Assembly: GCF_001645685.2 (NCBI RefSeq)
Contig: NZ_CP017080.1
Coordinates: forward strand, 2,656,001-2,720,000
Reading direction: 5' to 3'
Origin: Peribacillus muralis
GTDB taxonomy: Bacteria; Bacillota; Bacilli; Bacillales; DSM-1321
Length of the DNA: 64,000 nucleotides
Under the pieces are notes generated by a model that made no database searches, was not told the origin of the DNA, and saw nothing but the letters and a program-made list of their open reading frames with translations. Of the stretch, positions 26,094-35,469 are shown one piece after another (positions within the stretch are counted from its first letter, which is position 1; the number at the start of each line of letters is the position of its first letter). The translations under genes were made by a program, and so were the position numbers.

Positions 26094-26864
26094 TCAATCA
26101 AACTTCCAAGCTGTCAAACTTAAGTTGCCGTATTGAAAAGTCCTATGCAGCATAGTCGCCTTTTTGTGTCCATCTCCTGCTCCCATGGCGATGATCAAAG
26201 GAATGAAATGCTCTTTGGTGGGCACTGCATCCATACTGTATGGAGCGTATTGATCATAGTTGAATAAAGATTCCAAATCCCATGCCATGATTTTTCCTTC
26301 TACCCAGTTTTCGAAATTGATTGCCCAGCCCTCCGCAACATTCATATCCTTCTGAATGTGCGTGAAATTATGTACGATTCCGCCGCTCCCGATGATCAGG
26401 ACATTTTCCTCTTTTAGTTCCGCCAATGCTTTTCCGATTTCATATTGTTTGTTTAATGGAAGTTCAGGATTGATGGACAGCGATACGATCGGGATATCGG
26501 CTTCCGGATACATGATGTGCAATAGCCCCCATGCCCCATGATCCAAAGGGCGTCTATCATCAAGCTCGCCCAAAACTCCGATACTGGAAAATAAAGTTAA
26601 GATCCGGTCGGACAGCTCCAAACACCCTGGAGCAGGATAGGTAATTTTGAATATTTCTTCAGAAAAACCAACAAAATCATAAATGACCTGATGTTTCCTC
26701 ACTGCCGAAATCAACTGCTCTTCGCTTTCCCAATGTGCAGACATGATAACGATTGCAGCAGGTTTATTCATAGCATTCGTATATTCCTTCAAAAAAGCAG
26801 TATATCCATTATTTTCCAAAGCCAATAAAGGTGTACCATGTGATAAAAACAATGATGGCATCAT
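26094..26864 (-). CDS. LigB/DODA-type extradiol ring-cleavage dioxygenase
   Basis: The ~256-aa product belongs to the class III extradiol (LigB/YgiD, DODA-like) family: MPSLFLSHGTPLLALE with the first His ligand, IVIMSAHWES with the second His, DHGAWGLL, and IGSGGIVHNF with the third His. Members open aromatic diols using Fe(II) or Zn(II); the substrate here is unknown. Two starts exist: TTG at 26942 would add a hydrophilic leader with no ribosome binding site and overlap the previous gene, so I prefer ATG at 26864 with AAAGGA 12 nt upstream. It lies downstream of the deacetylase gene. Confidence 0.87.
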   Translation of the reverse strand: MMPSLFLSHGTPLLALENNGYTAFLKEYTNAMNKPAAIVIMSAHWESEEQLISAVRKHQVIYDFVGFSEEIFKITYPAPGCLELSDRILTLFSSIGVLGELDDRRPLDHGAWGLLHIMYPEADIPIVSLSINPELPLNKQYEIGKALAELKEENVLIIGSGGIVHNFTHIQKDMNVAEGWAINFENWVEGKIMAWDLESLFNYDQYAPYSMDAVPTKEHFIPLIIAMGAGDGHKKATMLHRTFQYGNLSLTAWKFD

Positions 26865-26938
26865 AGAAACGATAAATCCTTTCGCAATATAATCTCTTAA
26901 CCCCACCCTTAATTTACTATATATAAACGAACTGTTCA

Positions 26939-27706
26939 TCAATTAAATTGCATTTTGGGGGTTGTCTCATCAATAGTATCAAAAGAATACCCTTCTTTTT
27001 TTAGGAATTCGATAATATCGGGCAGTGCCTTCACGGTATTTTTCATACTATTGATATCATGCAATAAGATATTAACATGCTTTTGACCTTTCGTCCCTTT
27101 TTGTACGGAAGAAATGATTTGCTGTTCACTGATCGTCGGACTGATACCGTCTGTCGAATCAATGTTCCAGTCGACATAAGTATAGCCTTTTTCCGTTAAT
27201 TGTTGAAGGATTCCATTAATGATAGGTCTTGTTGCGGCTTGATGCCTAAGTAAATTATTCGAACCCCCTGGAAGGCGTACAATACGGCTCTTTATACCAA
27301 ATTCCGTTTGCAGCTTCGATTCTAAACGATTCAAATCTTGAAAGAAGCCCTCAGGCGATTGATAGACGATTGCATAATCATGTGTATAGGAATGCAGGGC
27401 AAGCGCATGCCCTCGGGATATCATTTCCTCATAACCTTTCTTGGCATATGGCTCTTCATTACCCATCACGAAAAATGTCGCCTTAACATGATAGCGGTCC
27501 AATATATCCAATATATCCATCGTATTCAATGATGGTCCATCATCGAAAGTCAAATAAGCGATTTTCTGGTTTTCTTTACTTTTAACGAGCGGGATCATTT
27601 CTTCAGGTACCATAGCATGGACATGAATCGGCCCCAGAGCCGTCAAAAGCATACATATAATAAAAGAACTTACCATTGAAAGTAATAATACTGACAGCTT
27701 CTTCAT
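26939..27706 (-). CDS. Polysaccharide deacetylase (NodB homology domain), secreted
   Basis: The ~255-aa product has a signal peptide or N-terminal anchor (residues 1-30, MKKLSVLLLSMVSSFIICML) and a NodB domain: TFDDGPS with the catalytic Asp pair, HSYTHDY with the metal-binding His pair, and RLPGGSNN. It should remove acetyl groups from peptidoglycan or another envelope glycan. The start ATG at 27706 has an AAGGGGAG site 6 nt upstream; an extension to 27802 would run into the upstream terminator and is rejected. It may be co-transcribed with the dioxygenase gene downstream. Confidence 0.9.
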   Translation of the reverse strand: MKKLSVLLLSMVSSFIICMLLTALGPIHVHAMVPEEMIPLVKSKENQKIAYLTFDDGPSLNTMDILDILDRYHVKATFFVMGNEEPYAKKGYEEMISRGHALALHSYTHDYAIVYQSPEGFFQDLNRLESKLQTEFGIKSRIVRLPGGSNNLLRHQAATRPIINGILQQLTEKGYTYVDWNIDSTDGISPTISEQQIISSVQKGTKGQKHVNILLHDINSMKNTVKALPDIIEFLKKEGYSFDTIDETTPKMQFN

Positions 27707-27762
27707 CTTTCGCTCCCCTTCCTCTTGACCTTTAAGATGTACTAACGGAGGGGTTTCATGCG

Positions 27763-27795
27763 CAAAAAAGGCAGCGGTAAAAAATACCGCTGCCT
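27763..27795 (-). terminator. Terminator of yitJ-metH
   Basis: An 11-bp stem (AGGCAGCGGTA / TACCGCTGCCT) is followed on the minus strand by a run of six T; it lies just after the metH stop. Confidence 0.93.
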
Positions 27796-27806
27796 TATCC
27801 ATTCAT

Positions 27807-30800
27807 TTAGCGATCGACATTGAAGTAACGTGCTTCCGGATGAGCAAAAACGATTGCAGAAACCGACGCTTCCGGCTCCATCATGCATCCTTCAGTCAAT
27901 TCCACGCCAATATCCTGAGGCTGCAGGAGGCGGAACAGCTTCTCCTGGTCTTCCAGATTCGGGCAAGCGGGATAGCCAAATGAAAATCTTTGTCCCGTAT
28001 ATTTAGCTGCAAACCGCTCTTTCATGGACATTTCAATTGGATCGCTTATCCCTAAATCATCTCGCATCAATTGGTGCATTCTTTCAGCAAATCCCTCCGC
28101 CGTTTCAAGTGCAAGTGATTGCAAAGCATGATTTTTCAGAAAATCACCTTCAAGTTTTAGTTTTTCTGCCCACTTCCTGATTCCTTTACCGGCTGTCACG
28201 AGGAAGAATCCAACATAATCCAGTTCTCCCGACGAGACGGGCTTGGCAAAATCCGCTAAACAAAGATGCGGATTGGTATCCTGCCGAGGAAAATCGAACG
28301 TTTCCAATATCTCCGAAGGATCATCCGGGTTATAAACCAAGAGTTTGTCTCCATCACTTTGTGCAGGGAAAAATTGATAAATGGCATGTAACCCATAATC
28401 CGGTTCCGTTTTTAGGAATTCAATCAGCTCATCGACAAGGTCATTCAGCTGCACCGCTTTTTCATTCCCTTGCTTGATCAGGTCCGCTACCTTGCCCTTT
28501 AATCCCAAATGATGCCCAATCAGCATTTGCCGATTAATGTATGGCTGGATGACATCCAAGGGATAGTTTTTCAAAACGTGACGCTTCGTATCACGCGGTT
28601 TTTGAACAGGAACGTTACTCAAAGGGGCAGCATTCGATTGTTTTCGAGCAGGCTTCTCCATCGTGGCAGCAATGGCAGCATTCGCTTTCGATTTTTCCCG
28701 CTTCTCGACCAGTTCCTCCAAATACACCACTTTTTTGTTCGAGTCATGTAAAATGTTCGTTACCGCCAAGCCATCCATCGCATCCTTGGAATAAAGAACC
28801 GGGCCGCCATACTCTGGTGATATTTTAAAATCGGTGAATTTACGGGATAAGGCAGCCCCTCCAACCAATATCGGGGTATCTATCCCCGCATGCCTTAAAT
28901 CTTGTGCCGTCAAGACCATTTGCTGTGCCGATTTTACAAGTAAGCCTGATAAGCCAATGACCGTTGGTTCATGTTTTCGTACTTCTTCAATGATTTGCTG
29001 GGGCGCAACCTTAATACCTAGATCAATCACTTCGTAGCCATTATTCGAAAGAATGATATCCACTAGATTTTTACCGATATCATGCACATCACCCTTCACA
29101 GTCGCTAAAAGGATTTTTCCTTTCTTCGCGCTATCTTCGGAGTTCTCCATCAGCGGCTCAAGGTGTGACACTGCCGCCTTCATCACCTCTGCACTTTGAA
29201 GAACCTCTGCAACGATAAGCTGATTGTCGTTGAATAATCTTCCCACTTCAGCCATCCCAGCCATCAATGGCCCATTGATGATTTCCAACGGAGCATCTCC
29301 ACGCTGAATTGCCTTGTTTAAGTCTTCAATTAAGCCTTCCTTCGTCCCTTCGATGATATAGTTCCCTAAACGCTCGTTCAATGGCAGGAGAACGCCATCA
29401 TCCTTCTTCTCCGCTTTTTTGCCACGATAAAATTCAGTGAAGATGGCCAATGTTTCACTGGATGTCTCGAATAGGAGTGCCTCGGCCAATTTCACCTCAT
29501 CTTCAGGTATCAGGGCGAAGCGTTCAAGCTTTTCCGTATTCACGATGGCGTAATCGAGGCCTGCTTTTGTACAATGATAAAGGAATACGGCATTCAGGAT
29601 TTCCCTTCCCCGTGCTGGCAGGCCGAATGAAACATTCGATATGCCGAGTATCGTCAAGCATTCCGGAAACTTATCTTTGATTGCTTTAATACCTTTAACC
29701 GTTTCCAACGCAGAACCGATATATTGCTCATCTCCGGTACCGACCGGGAATACAAGCGGATCGAAAATGATATCACTTTTGTTCAGTCCATACTTATTAA
29801 CAAGCAAATCAACAGAACGGGTGGCCACTTCGATTTTCCGTTCAGCATCGACTGCCATTCCCGTTTCATCGATGGTTCCCACGACGACGGCGGCACCGTA
29901 TTGATGGATAAATGGTACGATTTTTTCAAAACGCTCTTCACCATCTTCAAGGTTAATGGAATTAATGATTGATTTCCCTTGCGAATGCTTCAATGCTTGC
30001 TCAAGAACGGATTCATCCGTCGTATCGATCACCAATGGCACCTTCACCTTTTTGACGACCTCTTCCACGAATTCTTTCATATCGCCTAGTTCATCGCCAT
30101 CCGGGTCTGCAAGACAAATATCAATTACATGTGCACCTTTTTTCACCTGGGCACGTGCTATTTCGGCAGCTGGCTCGTATTGCTTCCCACGAATCAGCTC
30201 CTTGAATTTCCTTGATCCGATAACATTCGTCCTTTCACCTACGAATAAAGGTCGCATTGACTCTTCATAAATGAGGGGCTCTATGCCTGATACGGCATGT
30301 CCGTGAGCAGTTTCAGCCCTTAGGCGAGGCTGCAAGCCATCAAGAACCCTAGAAAGCTCACTTATGTGCTCAGGGGTCGTACCGCAGCATCCGCCAATGA
30401 TATTGACCCAGCCCTTTTCGGCAAATTGCTTCATTTTCTCTGCAAGTGAAGCAGGCGACTCATGATAGTGTCCCTCTTCATCCGGAAGTCCAGCATTCGG
30501 GTAACAGCTAATCGCGCTGTTTGCTATCTCTGCAAGTGTCCGGATATGATCGATCATGAATTCCGGTCCTGTTGCACAATTCAGGCCGACTGCAACAGGC
30601 TTCATATGCTCGACCGATAAATAGAAAGCCTCTATTGATTGACCGGCGAGTGTTGTGCCCATCGGTTCGATCGTACCGGATATCATCACAGGGACTTCTT
30701 TTCCAGTTTTGGCAAAGGCCGCTTTTATTCCTGAAAAGGCGGCCTTGACATTAAGCATGTCCTGACACGTTTCCACCAATAATAGGTCCACACCGCCGTC

Positions 30801-31256
30801 CAGGAGGCCGAGTGCCTGCTCTTCATAAGAATCGGTTAGAATGTCGAAAGTCGTCCCCCCTGTAACGGATAGTGTTTTTGTCGTAGGTCCCATCGAGCCA
30901 GCTACATATCTAGGCCAGCTATTGTTTGAAAACTTTTCACAAGCTTGGACTGCAAGCTTTGCCGAAATTTCATTAATCTTGTATGCAAGCGTGCTTATTT
31001 GATATTCCTCCAAGACGATGCTTGTCGCCCCAAAAGTATTTGTTTCAATGATATCGGCACCTGCTGCCAAATATTTTTCATGGATGGATTGGATGAGTTC
31101 CGGTTGCGTCAGCGATAAATATTCATTGCATCCCTCGAACTGTTCGCCGCCGAACTCCGCTGCTGTCAAATTCTCCGCCTGAAGCATGGTTCCCATCGCT
31201 CCATCAAGTAGGAGAATTTTGGAATCCAACTGTTCTTGTAGCGCTTTTTTATTCAT
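27807..31256 (-). CDS. metH: Cobalamin-dependent methionine synthase
   Basis: The 1149-aa enzyme transfers a methyl group from 5-methyl-THF to homocysteine through cobalamin. Domains in order: homocysteine-binding (about 1-325; zinc Cys in [10 protein letters not shown]), pterin-binding (about 330-610; [23 protein letters not shown]), B12-binding (about 630-860; [10 protein letters not shown] with the cobalt-ligand His, then GLSGLLVKS), and the C-terminal SAM-dependent reactivation domain (about 900-1149). All four expected domains are present. It overlaps the end of yitJ by 8 bp and is under the same SAM riboswitch. Confidence 0.97.
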   Translation of the reverse strand: MNKKALQEQLDSKILLLDGAMGTMLQAENLTAAEFGGEQFEGCNEYLSLTQPELIQSIHEKYLAAGADIIETNTFGATSIVLEEYQISTLAYKINEISAKLAVQACEKFSNNSWPRYVAGSMGPTTKTLSVTGGTTFDILTDSYEEQALGLLDGGVDLLLVETCQDMLNVKAAFSGIKAAFAKTGKEVPVMISGTIEPMGTTLAGQSIEAFYLSVEHMKPVAVGLNCATGPEFMIDHIRTLAEIANSAISCYPNAGLPDEEGHYHESPASLAEKMKQFAEKGWVNIIGGCCGTTPEHISELSRVLDGLQPRLRAETAHGHAVSGIEPLIYEESMRPLFVGERTNVIGSRKFKELIRGKQYEPAAEIARAQVKKGAHVIDICLADPDGDELGDMKEFVEEVVKKVKVPLVIDTTDESVLEQALKHSQGKSIINSINLEDGEERFEKIVPFIHQYGAAVVVGTIDETGMAVDAERKIEVATRSVDLLVNKYGLNKSDIIFDPLVFPVGTGDEQYIGSALETVKGIKAIKDKFPECLTILGISNVSFGLPARGREILNAVFLYHCTKAGLDYAIVNTEKLERFALIPEDEVKLAEALLFETSSETLAIFTEFYRGKKAEKKDDGVLLPLNERLGNYIIEGTKEGLIEDLNKAIQRGDAPLEIINGPLMAGMAEVGRLFNDNQLIVAEVLQSAEVMKAAVSHLEPLMENSEDSAKKGKILLATVKGDVHDIGKNLVDIILSNNGYEVIDLGIKVAPQQIIEEVRKHEPTVIGLSGLLVKSAQQMVLTAQDLRHAGIDTPILVGGAALSRKFTDFKISPEYGGPVLYSKDAMDGLAVTNILHDSNKKVVYLEELVEKREKSKANAAIAATMEKPARKQSNAAPLSNVPVQKPRDTKRHVLKNYPLDVIQPYINRQMLIGHHLGLKGKVADLIKQGNEKAVQLNDLVDELIEFLKTEPDYGLHAIYQFFPAQSDGDKLLVYNPDDPSEILETFDFPRQDTNPHLCLADFAKPVSSGELDYVGFFLVTAGKGIRKWAEKLKLEGDFLKNHALQSLALETAEGFAERMHQLMRDDLGISDPIEMSMKERFAAKYTGQRFSFGYPACPNLEDQEKLFRLLQPQDIGVELTEGCMMEPEASVSAIVFAHPEARYFNVDR

Positions 31257-33096
31257 GCACTGCCACCTCTGATGTTTGTTTACTATCGATTTTTTTTATA
31301 TATTTCGTAAGTTCCGCTGTCATTTCATAACGAAGGAATGGAGTGATTAAATAAATTCCCTTGAATTTATCTCTTGCTGCGTCCACTAGCTCCCTAGCAA
31401 TGTTAACACCTTCCATCCTTGCCTTTACAGGGTCATTCCCTGCTAAAGCCATTGCTCGCCTGACATTGTCCGGCAATTTGATGCCTGGGATTTCATTGTG
31501 GATGAATTCGGCATTCCTCGTGCTTGTCAAAGGCATGATCCCGATGAAGATCGGCGTTTCCAAATGTTTGGTCGCTTCATGAACTTCCTCCATTTGTTGG
31601 ACTGAATAAATGGGCTGCGTCAAAAAGGAATGCGCACCACAGGCAATTTTCTTTTCGATTCGCTGCACTGCTTTATCCAAATATTTCACATTGGGATTAA
31701 ACGCGGCGGCAATCTTGAAATTTGCGCGTTGGCCCAAACTTTGACCCGAATAAGAAAGACCCTCATTAAATTGTTTGACCATGCTTATCAAATCAAAGGA
31801 TGATAAATCATAAACCGATGTGGCACCGGGAAAGTCCCCGATTTTGGATGGATCGCCGGTAATGATCAATATCTCGTTCAACCCCACCGTCTGCAAGCCC
31901 ATTAAGTGGGACTGCAGACCGATTAAATTACGATCACGACATGTTATATGTACCATTGGCTTCACATTCAATTGGGTCTTCAATAAATTTGCCAGTGCCT
32001 CATTCGATATTCTTGGTGAAGCAAGTGAATTATCCGCTAATGTAATGGAATCCACGCCTGCACTTTTTAAAGCTTTCGCACCAATCATGAAATTTTCTAT
32101 CCCCAACTTTTTCGGTGGATCGAGTTCAACAAGAATCGTCCTTTCTGTTTTGGCCTTTTCATATAGAGGAAGTTCCCCTTCTCTATCGTTTATCTCAATT
32201 ATTTCTATTTGCCGTGGTTTCGTGAATTTTTCATTTACAGGAGCCAAGCTTCCAACTGCCTTCTTCACGGCTTGAATATGCAGGGGAGTGGTTCCGCAGC
32301 ACCCGCCTATGATCGTCGCTCCTTGCTTACGTAAGTCCAGGGCACTCGAGCCGAAATATTCAGGAACTGCTTTATAGACGAGCCTTCCATCCACATAATC
32401 CGGGAGGCTTGCATTCGGATAGATGGCAATCGAAGCATGTTTTGGCAAATTCACTTCTTCCAATGAACGAATCATATGGTGCGGGCCAAGCCGGCAATTC
32501 ACGCCAACAACATCTGCCCCCAATTGCTCAAGCTTTTGAAATGCATCATTTAAATGGAGCCCATTTTGGAGATTGCCCAGTTCATGCATGGATACATTTG
32601 CAATGATGGGCAGTTCCGTTTCTTTTTTAACGATTTGCAATACGGTTTCCAGTTCTTCGAGATCATAATATGTTTCCAGTAGGATCCCATCCGGATTTTC
32701 CATCAATAAGCTGTAAAGTTGTTCACGAAAGCCTCGCTTTATTTCTTCCATGCTCAAATCGGATTTTCTAATACTTCGCTGTGCCCCGATTGTACCGAAG
32801 ACGTAAGCCTTGCCTTTTGCCGCTTTTTTAGCGAGGATGACTCCTTGGCGATTGATCTTGCTTACCTCATCTTCGAGCCCATGACGCTTCAACTTGTTGA
32901 AGTTGGCACCATAGGTATTCGATTGAAGGATATCTGCACCCGCCTCCAGATAGGCACGATGGATCGATTCTATTTGATCGGGGTTCGTACAGTTCAATTC
33001 CTCATAACACTGATCAATGCCATAGGAGTATAATAAAGTCCCCATTGCCCCTTCTCCTACCAGCATTCTTTCTTTTAATTCTTTACGAAAATTCAT
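31249..33096 (-). CDS. yitJ: Bifunctional homocysteine S-methyltransferase / methylene-THF reductase
   Basis: The ~615-aa protein joins an N-terminal homocysteine S-methyltransferase domain (about 1-290, with [12 protein letters not shown] and the zinc motif [11 protein letters not shown]) to a C-terminal MetF-like 5,10-methylene-THF reductase domain (about 310-610, with [13 protein letters not shown] and [11 protein letters not shown]). It makes 5-methyl-THF, the donor for MetH encoded next. The start is ATG at 33096, with AGAGGGTG 5-6 nt upstream. A SAM-I riboswitch controls it. Confidence 0.95.
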   Translation of the reverse strand: MNFRKELKERMLVGEGAMGTLLYSYGIDQCYEELNCTNPDQIESIHRAYLEAGADILQSNTYGANFNKLKRHGLEDEVSKINRQGVILAKKAAKGKAYVFGTIGAQRSIRKSDLSMEEIKRGFREQLYSLLMENPDGILLETYYDLEELETVLQIVKKETELPIIANVSMHELGNLQNGLHLNDAFQKLEQLGADVVGVNCRLGPHHMIRSLEEVNLPKHASIAIYPNASLPDYVDGRLVYKAVPEYFGSSALDLRKQGATIIGGCCGTTPLHIQAVKKAVGSLAPVNEKFTKPRQIEIIEINDREGELPLYEKAKTERTILVELDPPKKLGIENFMIGAKALKSAGVDSITLADNSLASPRISNEALANLLKTQLNVKPMVHITCRDRNLIGLQSHLMGLQTVGLNEILIITGDPSKIGDFPGATSVYDLSSFDLISMVKQFNEGLSYSGQSLGQRANFKIAAAFNPNVKYLDKAVQRIEKKIACGAHSFLTQPIYSVQQMEEVHEATKHLETPIFIGIMPLTSTRNAEFIHNEIPGIKLPDNVRRAMALAGNDPVKARMEGVNIARELVDAARDKFKGIYLITPFLRYEMTAELTKYIKKIDSKQTSEVAVHE

Positions 33097-33159
33097 TATT
33101 ACACCCTCTCTCAAAAACGATTATGTTTTTGTCATTTTCTAAGAGTATGAGAGAAAAGG

Positions 33160-33298
33160 AAAAAAACCTTCTCAAAGAAGAAGGTTTCTTGAAACTTTCT
33201 CCTCATCTATCAAGCTCTGCTTGCTGGATTTAGCACCTTTGCCTAAGCTGGTTGCTGAGGTTTCTTCGGGCCAGTCCCTCCACCTCTCTCGATAAGAT
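33160..33298 (-). promoter_or_regulatory. SAM-I (S-box) riboswitch of yitJ-metH
   Basis: On the minus strand the conserved S-box blocks appear in order: P1 ATCTTATC (33298-33291), GAGAGAGGTGGAGGGACTGG, ACCTCAGCAACC, AAGGTGCTAAATCC, and GATAGATGAGGAGA (closing P1 near 33211-33205). The expression platform is a terminator with 8-bp stem AACCTTCT/AGAAGGTT and a T run at 33186-33160. High SAM should end transcription before yitJ. A promoter TTGAAA-N17-TAAATT sits at 33368-33340. Confidence 0.96.
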
Positions 33299-33407
33299 CG
33301 ATATTCAATTTTCACAAATTTCAAAATTTATTTATATTTAATTTACATGATTAACCTGTCCATTTCAATACCTTACTCGCCATTTTTTCATTTTTCCGAT
33401 AATTACT

Positions 33408-34058
33408 TCACTTCTTTACAGCCTGAATTCGTTTTCCGGCCCTTTGTTTCCAGTCCTCCGCGAGTGAATCCAAAGCAAATAAAGTACGTGCTCCTTCCAG
33501 CCCGTCCCTTCCATGGAGAATCACCTCCGTTGCGTATTGAACGGTAATTTTTTCCTGATGTCGTTCAAGTAACACGATCTCATCTTGCTTCTTTATGGTC
33601 CCCTCTTTGATGACCCTTGCAAAATACCCAGTGAAACCAGTTTTCATGACTGATTTCAAAAAGCGAGGCTCGAGGTTATAATGGGATATCGTCGAGCAGG
33701 GTATCCTTCCCTGGTTAATTTGGATGATCGCTTCACCCATTTGATAAACATCTCCAATATATGTAGTATCCTCGGTCATCCCTGTCACTGTTACATTTTC
33801 ACCAAATGCAGGAATATCCAGTTTTTTAGAGAATTTGGCATTCCATAATGCGTAGTGTTCATAAGGATAAAAACATATAACCCGATCAGGACCCCCGTGG
33901 AATTTTACATTGCCTACTCCGTCACCCATTATGCCCGATTTTGTTACCGTTAAGGTCTCGACTGCTTGTTTGCTCATCGCGGAGAATATGTTGATATTCG
34001 CAAATGTTTCTTGTTTTGGCTTCCCGACTTGAAGTGAAACTATTTTCTTGTTATTCAT
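33408..34058 (-). CDS. yflK: MOSC domain protein
   Basis: The 216-aa product is a stand-alone MOSC-domain protein of the YiiM/YflK type. KFHGGPDRVICFYPYEHYALWNAKF is the diagnostic segment, followed by PAFGENVTVTGM, and the conserved Cys in GRIPCSTI that is expected to bind molybdopterin. YiiM-like proteins detoxify N-hydroxylated bases such as 6-N-hydroxylaminopurine. No MoCo genes are nearby. It lies in the opposite direction to the candidate small RNA at 34279. Confidence 0.9.
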   Translation of the reverse strand: MNNKKIVSLQVGKPKQETFANINIFSAMSKQAVETLTVTKSGIMGDGVGNVKFHGGPDRVICFYPYEHYALWNAKFSKKLDIPAFGENVTVTGMTEDTTYIGDVYQMGEAIIQINQGRIPCSTISHYNLEPRFLKSVMKTGFTGYFARVIKEGTIKKQDEIVLLERHQEKITVQYATEVILHGRDGLEGARTLFALDSLAEDWKQRAGKRIQAVKK

Positions 34059-34242
34059 TTATCCCTCTTCCAATCCTCATAAAATGTGAATTATTCTTAT
34101 ATGAATAAATTATACTAAAAATCCCTTTTATTCTATAGTTTTTTTAGGAGAATATACCATTACTGAAAATCACACAACTTTCGAATTGGATGAAATATCA
34201 TTGAATTCCAAGAAAAATCATTAGTAAGTTACCGTAATAATG
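34059..34242. other. Upstream flank of the MOSC gene
   Basis: AT-rich spacer containing the MOSC promoter region on the minus strand; no gene or repeat seen. Part of a 400-bp gene-free stretch with the candidate RNA (34279-34370) and a hairpin at 34432-34464. Confidence 0.4.
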
Positions 34243-34272
34243 TTGCTATTTCAGAATTAAATATGGTAGAAT
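34243..34272 (+). promoter_or_regulatory. Promoter of the orphan RNA
   Basis: TTGCTA (34243-34248), an 18-nt spacer and TAGAAT (34267-34272), with TGG directly before the -10 as in extended -10 promoters. No gene on the plus strand follows before a terminator. Confidence 0.6.
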
Positions 34273-34278
34273 ATGAAC

Positions 34279-34370
34279 ACAATATATAGTCGAAAACTAC
34301 AACGGTTCGCCTATATGTTGATTTCACGATTGAATTCCTCATTGTCGCTCTTTAGGGAGCGATTTTTTTT
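34279..34370 (+). ncRNA. Candidate small structured RNA, ~92 nt
   Basis: A promoter at 34243-34272 and a terminator (6-bp stem TCGCTC/GAGCGA and eight T, 34345-34370) enclose about 92 nt with no reading frame. The 5' part folds as a 10-bp stem CAATATATAG / CTATATGTTG (34280-34289 with 34311-34320, one G-U pair) that encloses a CGAA...TTCG mini-stem. I cannot assign a known RNA family. It lies between two minus-strand genes (ku and the MOSC gene), so it is not a leader of either. Confidence 0.55.
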
Positions 34371-34431
34371 TGCCCTGCTTTCGCCTTCCGACATGACCAC
34401 TTCTTCATAGTCGCTAAACATACATACAGAA

Positions 34432-34464
34432 AGCCAAGCATTCCTTCTCCGCTTGGCTTTTTTT
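34432..34464. terminator. Terminator near the end of ku
   Basis: An 8-bp stem AGCCAAGC/GCTTGGCT followed on the plus strand by a T run. On the minus strand the tail is weak, so it works best for transcripts arriving from the plus-strand RNA. Confidence 0.6.
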
Positions 34465-34468
34465 CGTA

Positions 34469-35311
34469 TTAAGCTTGTTTCTTTTTTTTCGGTGCCGCCT
34501 TCTTTCTGGTGGTTTTTTTCTTTTCCGGCTCTTCATGTTTCGTTCGGTCAATGGAAGCCTGTAATGCCTCCATTAAATCGGTTACATTGTTTGCGACCGG
34601 TTCCTTTGTTGTGGCACTAATCGCCTTCTGTCCCTTTTTCTTAGATTCAATCAGTTCAAGTAAAGCGGTTCGATAATCATCAGTATATTTGGTCGGGTCG
34701 AACGTCGATGTTAATTGATCAATTAACAGGACTGCTGTATCAATTTCTTTTTTTACGATCGTATCATTAGCTGGGATATTGGGAACATCCGCTGCAGGAC
34801 GCACTTCATCCGGATAATGAATCGTTTCCATCACTAGCGTATTATCAACGACTCGAATGACAGCCATTTGTTCTTTTGAACGAATGATTATTTTCGCTAT
34901 TCCTACCTTATTGGATTCCTTAAGCGCTTGTCTTAAAAGGGAATAGGCTTTTATTCCTCCGTCGTTGGGAGACATATAATAACTGCGGTTAAAATAAATC
35001 GGATCGATTTCCTCTATTTTCACGAAATCCACGATTTCCACAGCTTTTTCTTCATTTTGTTTCTTCAGTTGTTCTAGTTCATCGTCCTCCAAGACGACAA
35101 ACTTTCCTTTTGTATATTCGAAAGCGCGAACGATATCATCTTTACCCACTTCTTTCTGGCATACCGGGCAAACCTTTTCATATTTAATTGGTGAGTGACA
35201 TTCCTTATGCAACGTCCGTAAAGATATATCCTTATCTTCCGTAGCCGCATGAAGTTTAATCGGTATGTTCACCAAACCGAATGATATGCTCCCCTTCCAC
35301 ATTGTATGCAT
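34469..35311 (-). CDS. ku: Ku, non-homologous end joining protein
   Basis: The ~280-aa product binds broken DNA ends as a homodimer and recruits LigD. MWKGSISFGLVNIPIKLH starts the Ku core, and SPIKYEKVCPVCQKEV carries a zinc-like CxxC in the bridge. The last ~40 residues are a Lys-rich tail (EKKKTTRKKAAPKKKKQ) as in mycobacterial and Bacillus Ku, thought to help DNA binding and LigD activation. The start is ATG at 35311 because GAGGTGA lies 6 nt before it; a GTG at 35320 is inside that site. It is divergent to ligD. Confidence 0.95.
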   Translation of the reverse strand: MHTMWKGSISFGLVNIPIKLHAATEDKDISLRTLHKECHSPIKYEKVCPVCQKEVGKDDIVRAFEYTKGKFVVLEDDELEQLKKQNEEKAVEIVDFVKIEEIDPIYFNRSYYMSPNDGGIKAYSLLRQALKESNKVGIAKIIIRSKEQMAVIRVVDNTLVMETIHYPDEVRPAADVPNIPANDTIVKKEIDTAVLLIDQLTSTFDPTKYTDDYRTALLELIESKKKGQKAISATTKEPVANNVTDLMEALQASIDRTKHEEPEKKKTTRKKAAPKKKKQA

Positions 35312-35469
35312 ATGGGTCACCTCATAATTTATTTTTTATTAATTTTAAGAACACTGTTATTATCCCCCTTCGTCATAAAAAAACCGAAAAAAAATTTGCC
35401 AACTCTAAGCCTTTGTTTTTTTGGAAAAAATAATGTTAATCATCTATTTGCGGAAGGTGTTATTTAAAA

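Noticed and set aside
27707..27802. Longer N-terminus for the deacetylase
   Set aside because: It would run through the metH terminator; a signal peptide and a good site are found at 27706.
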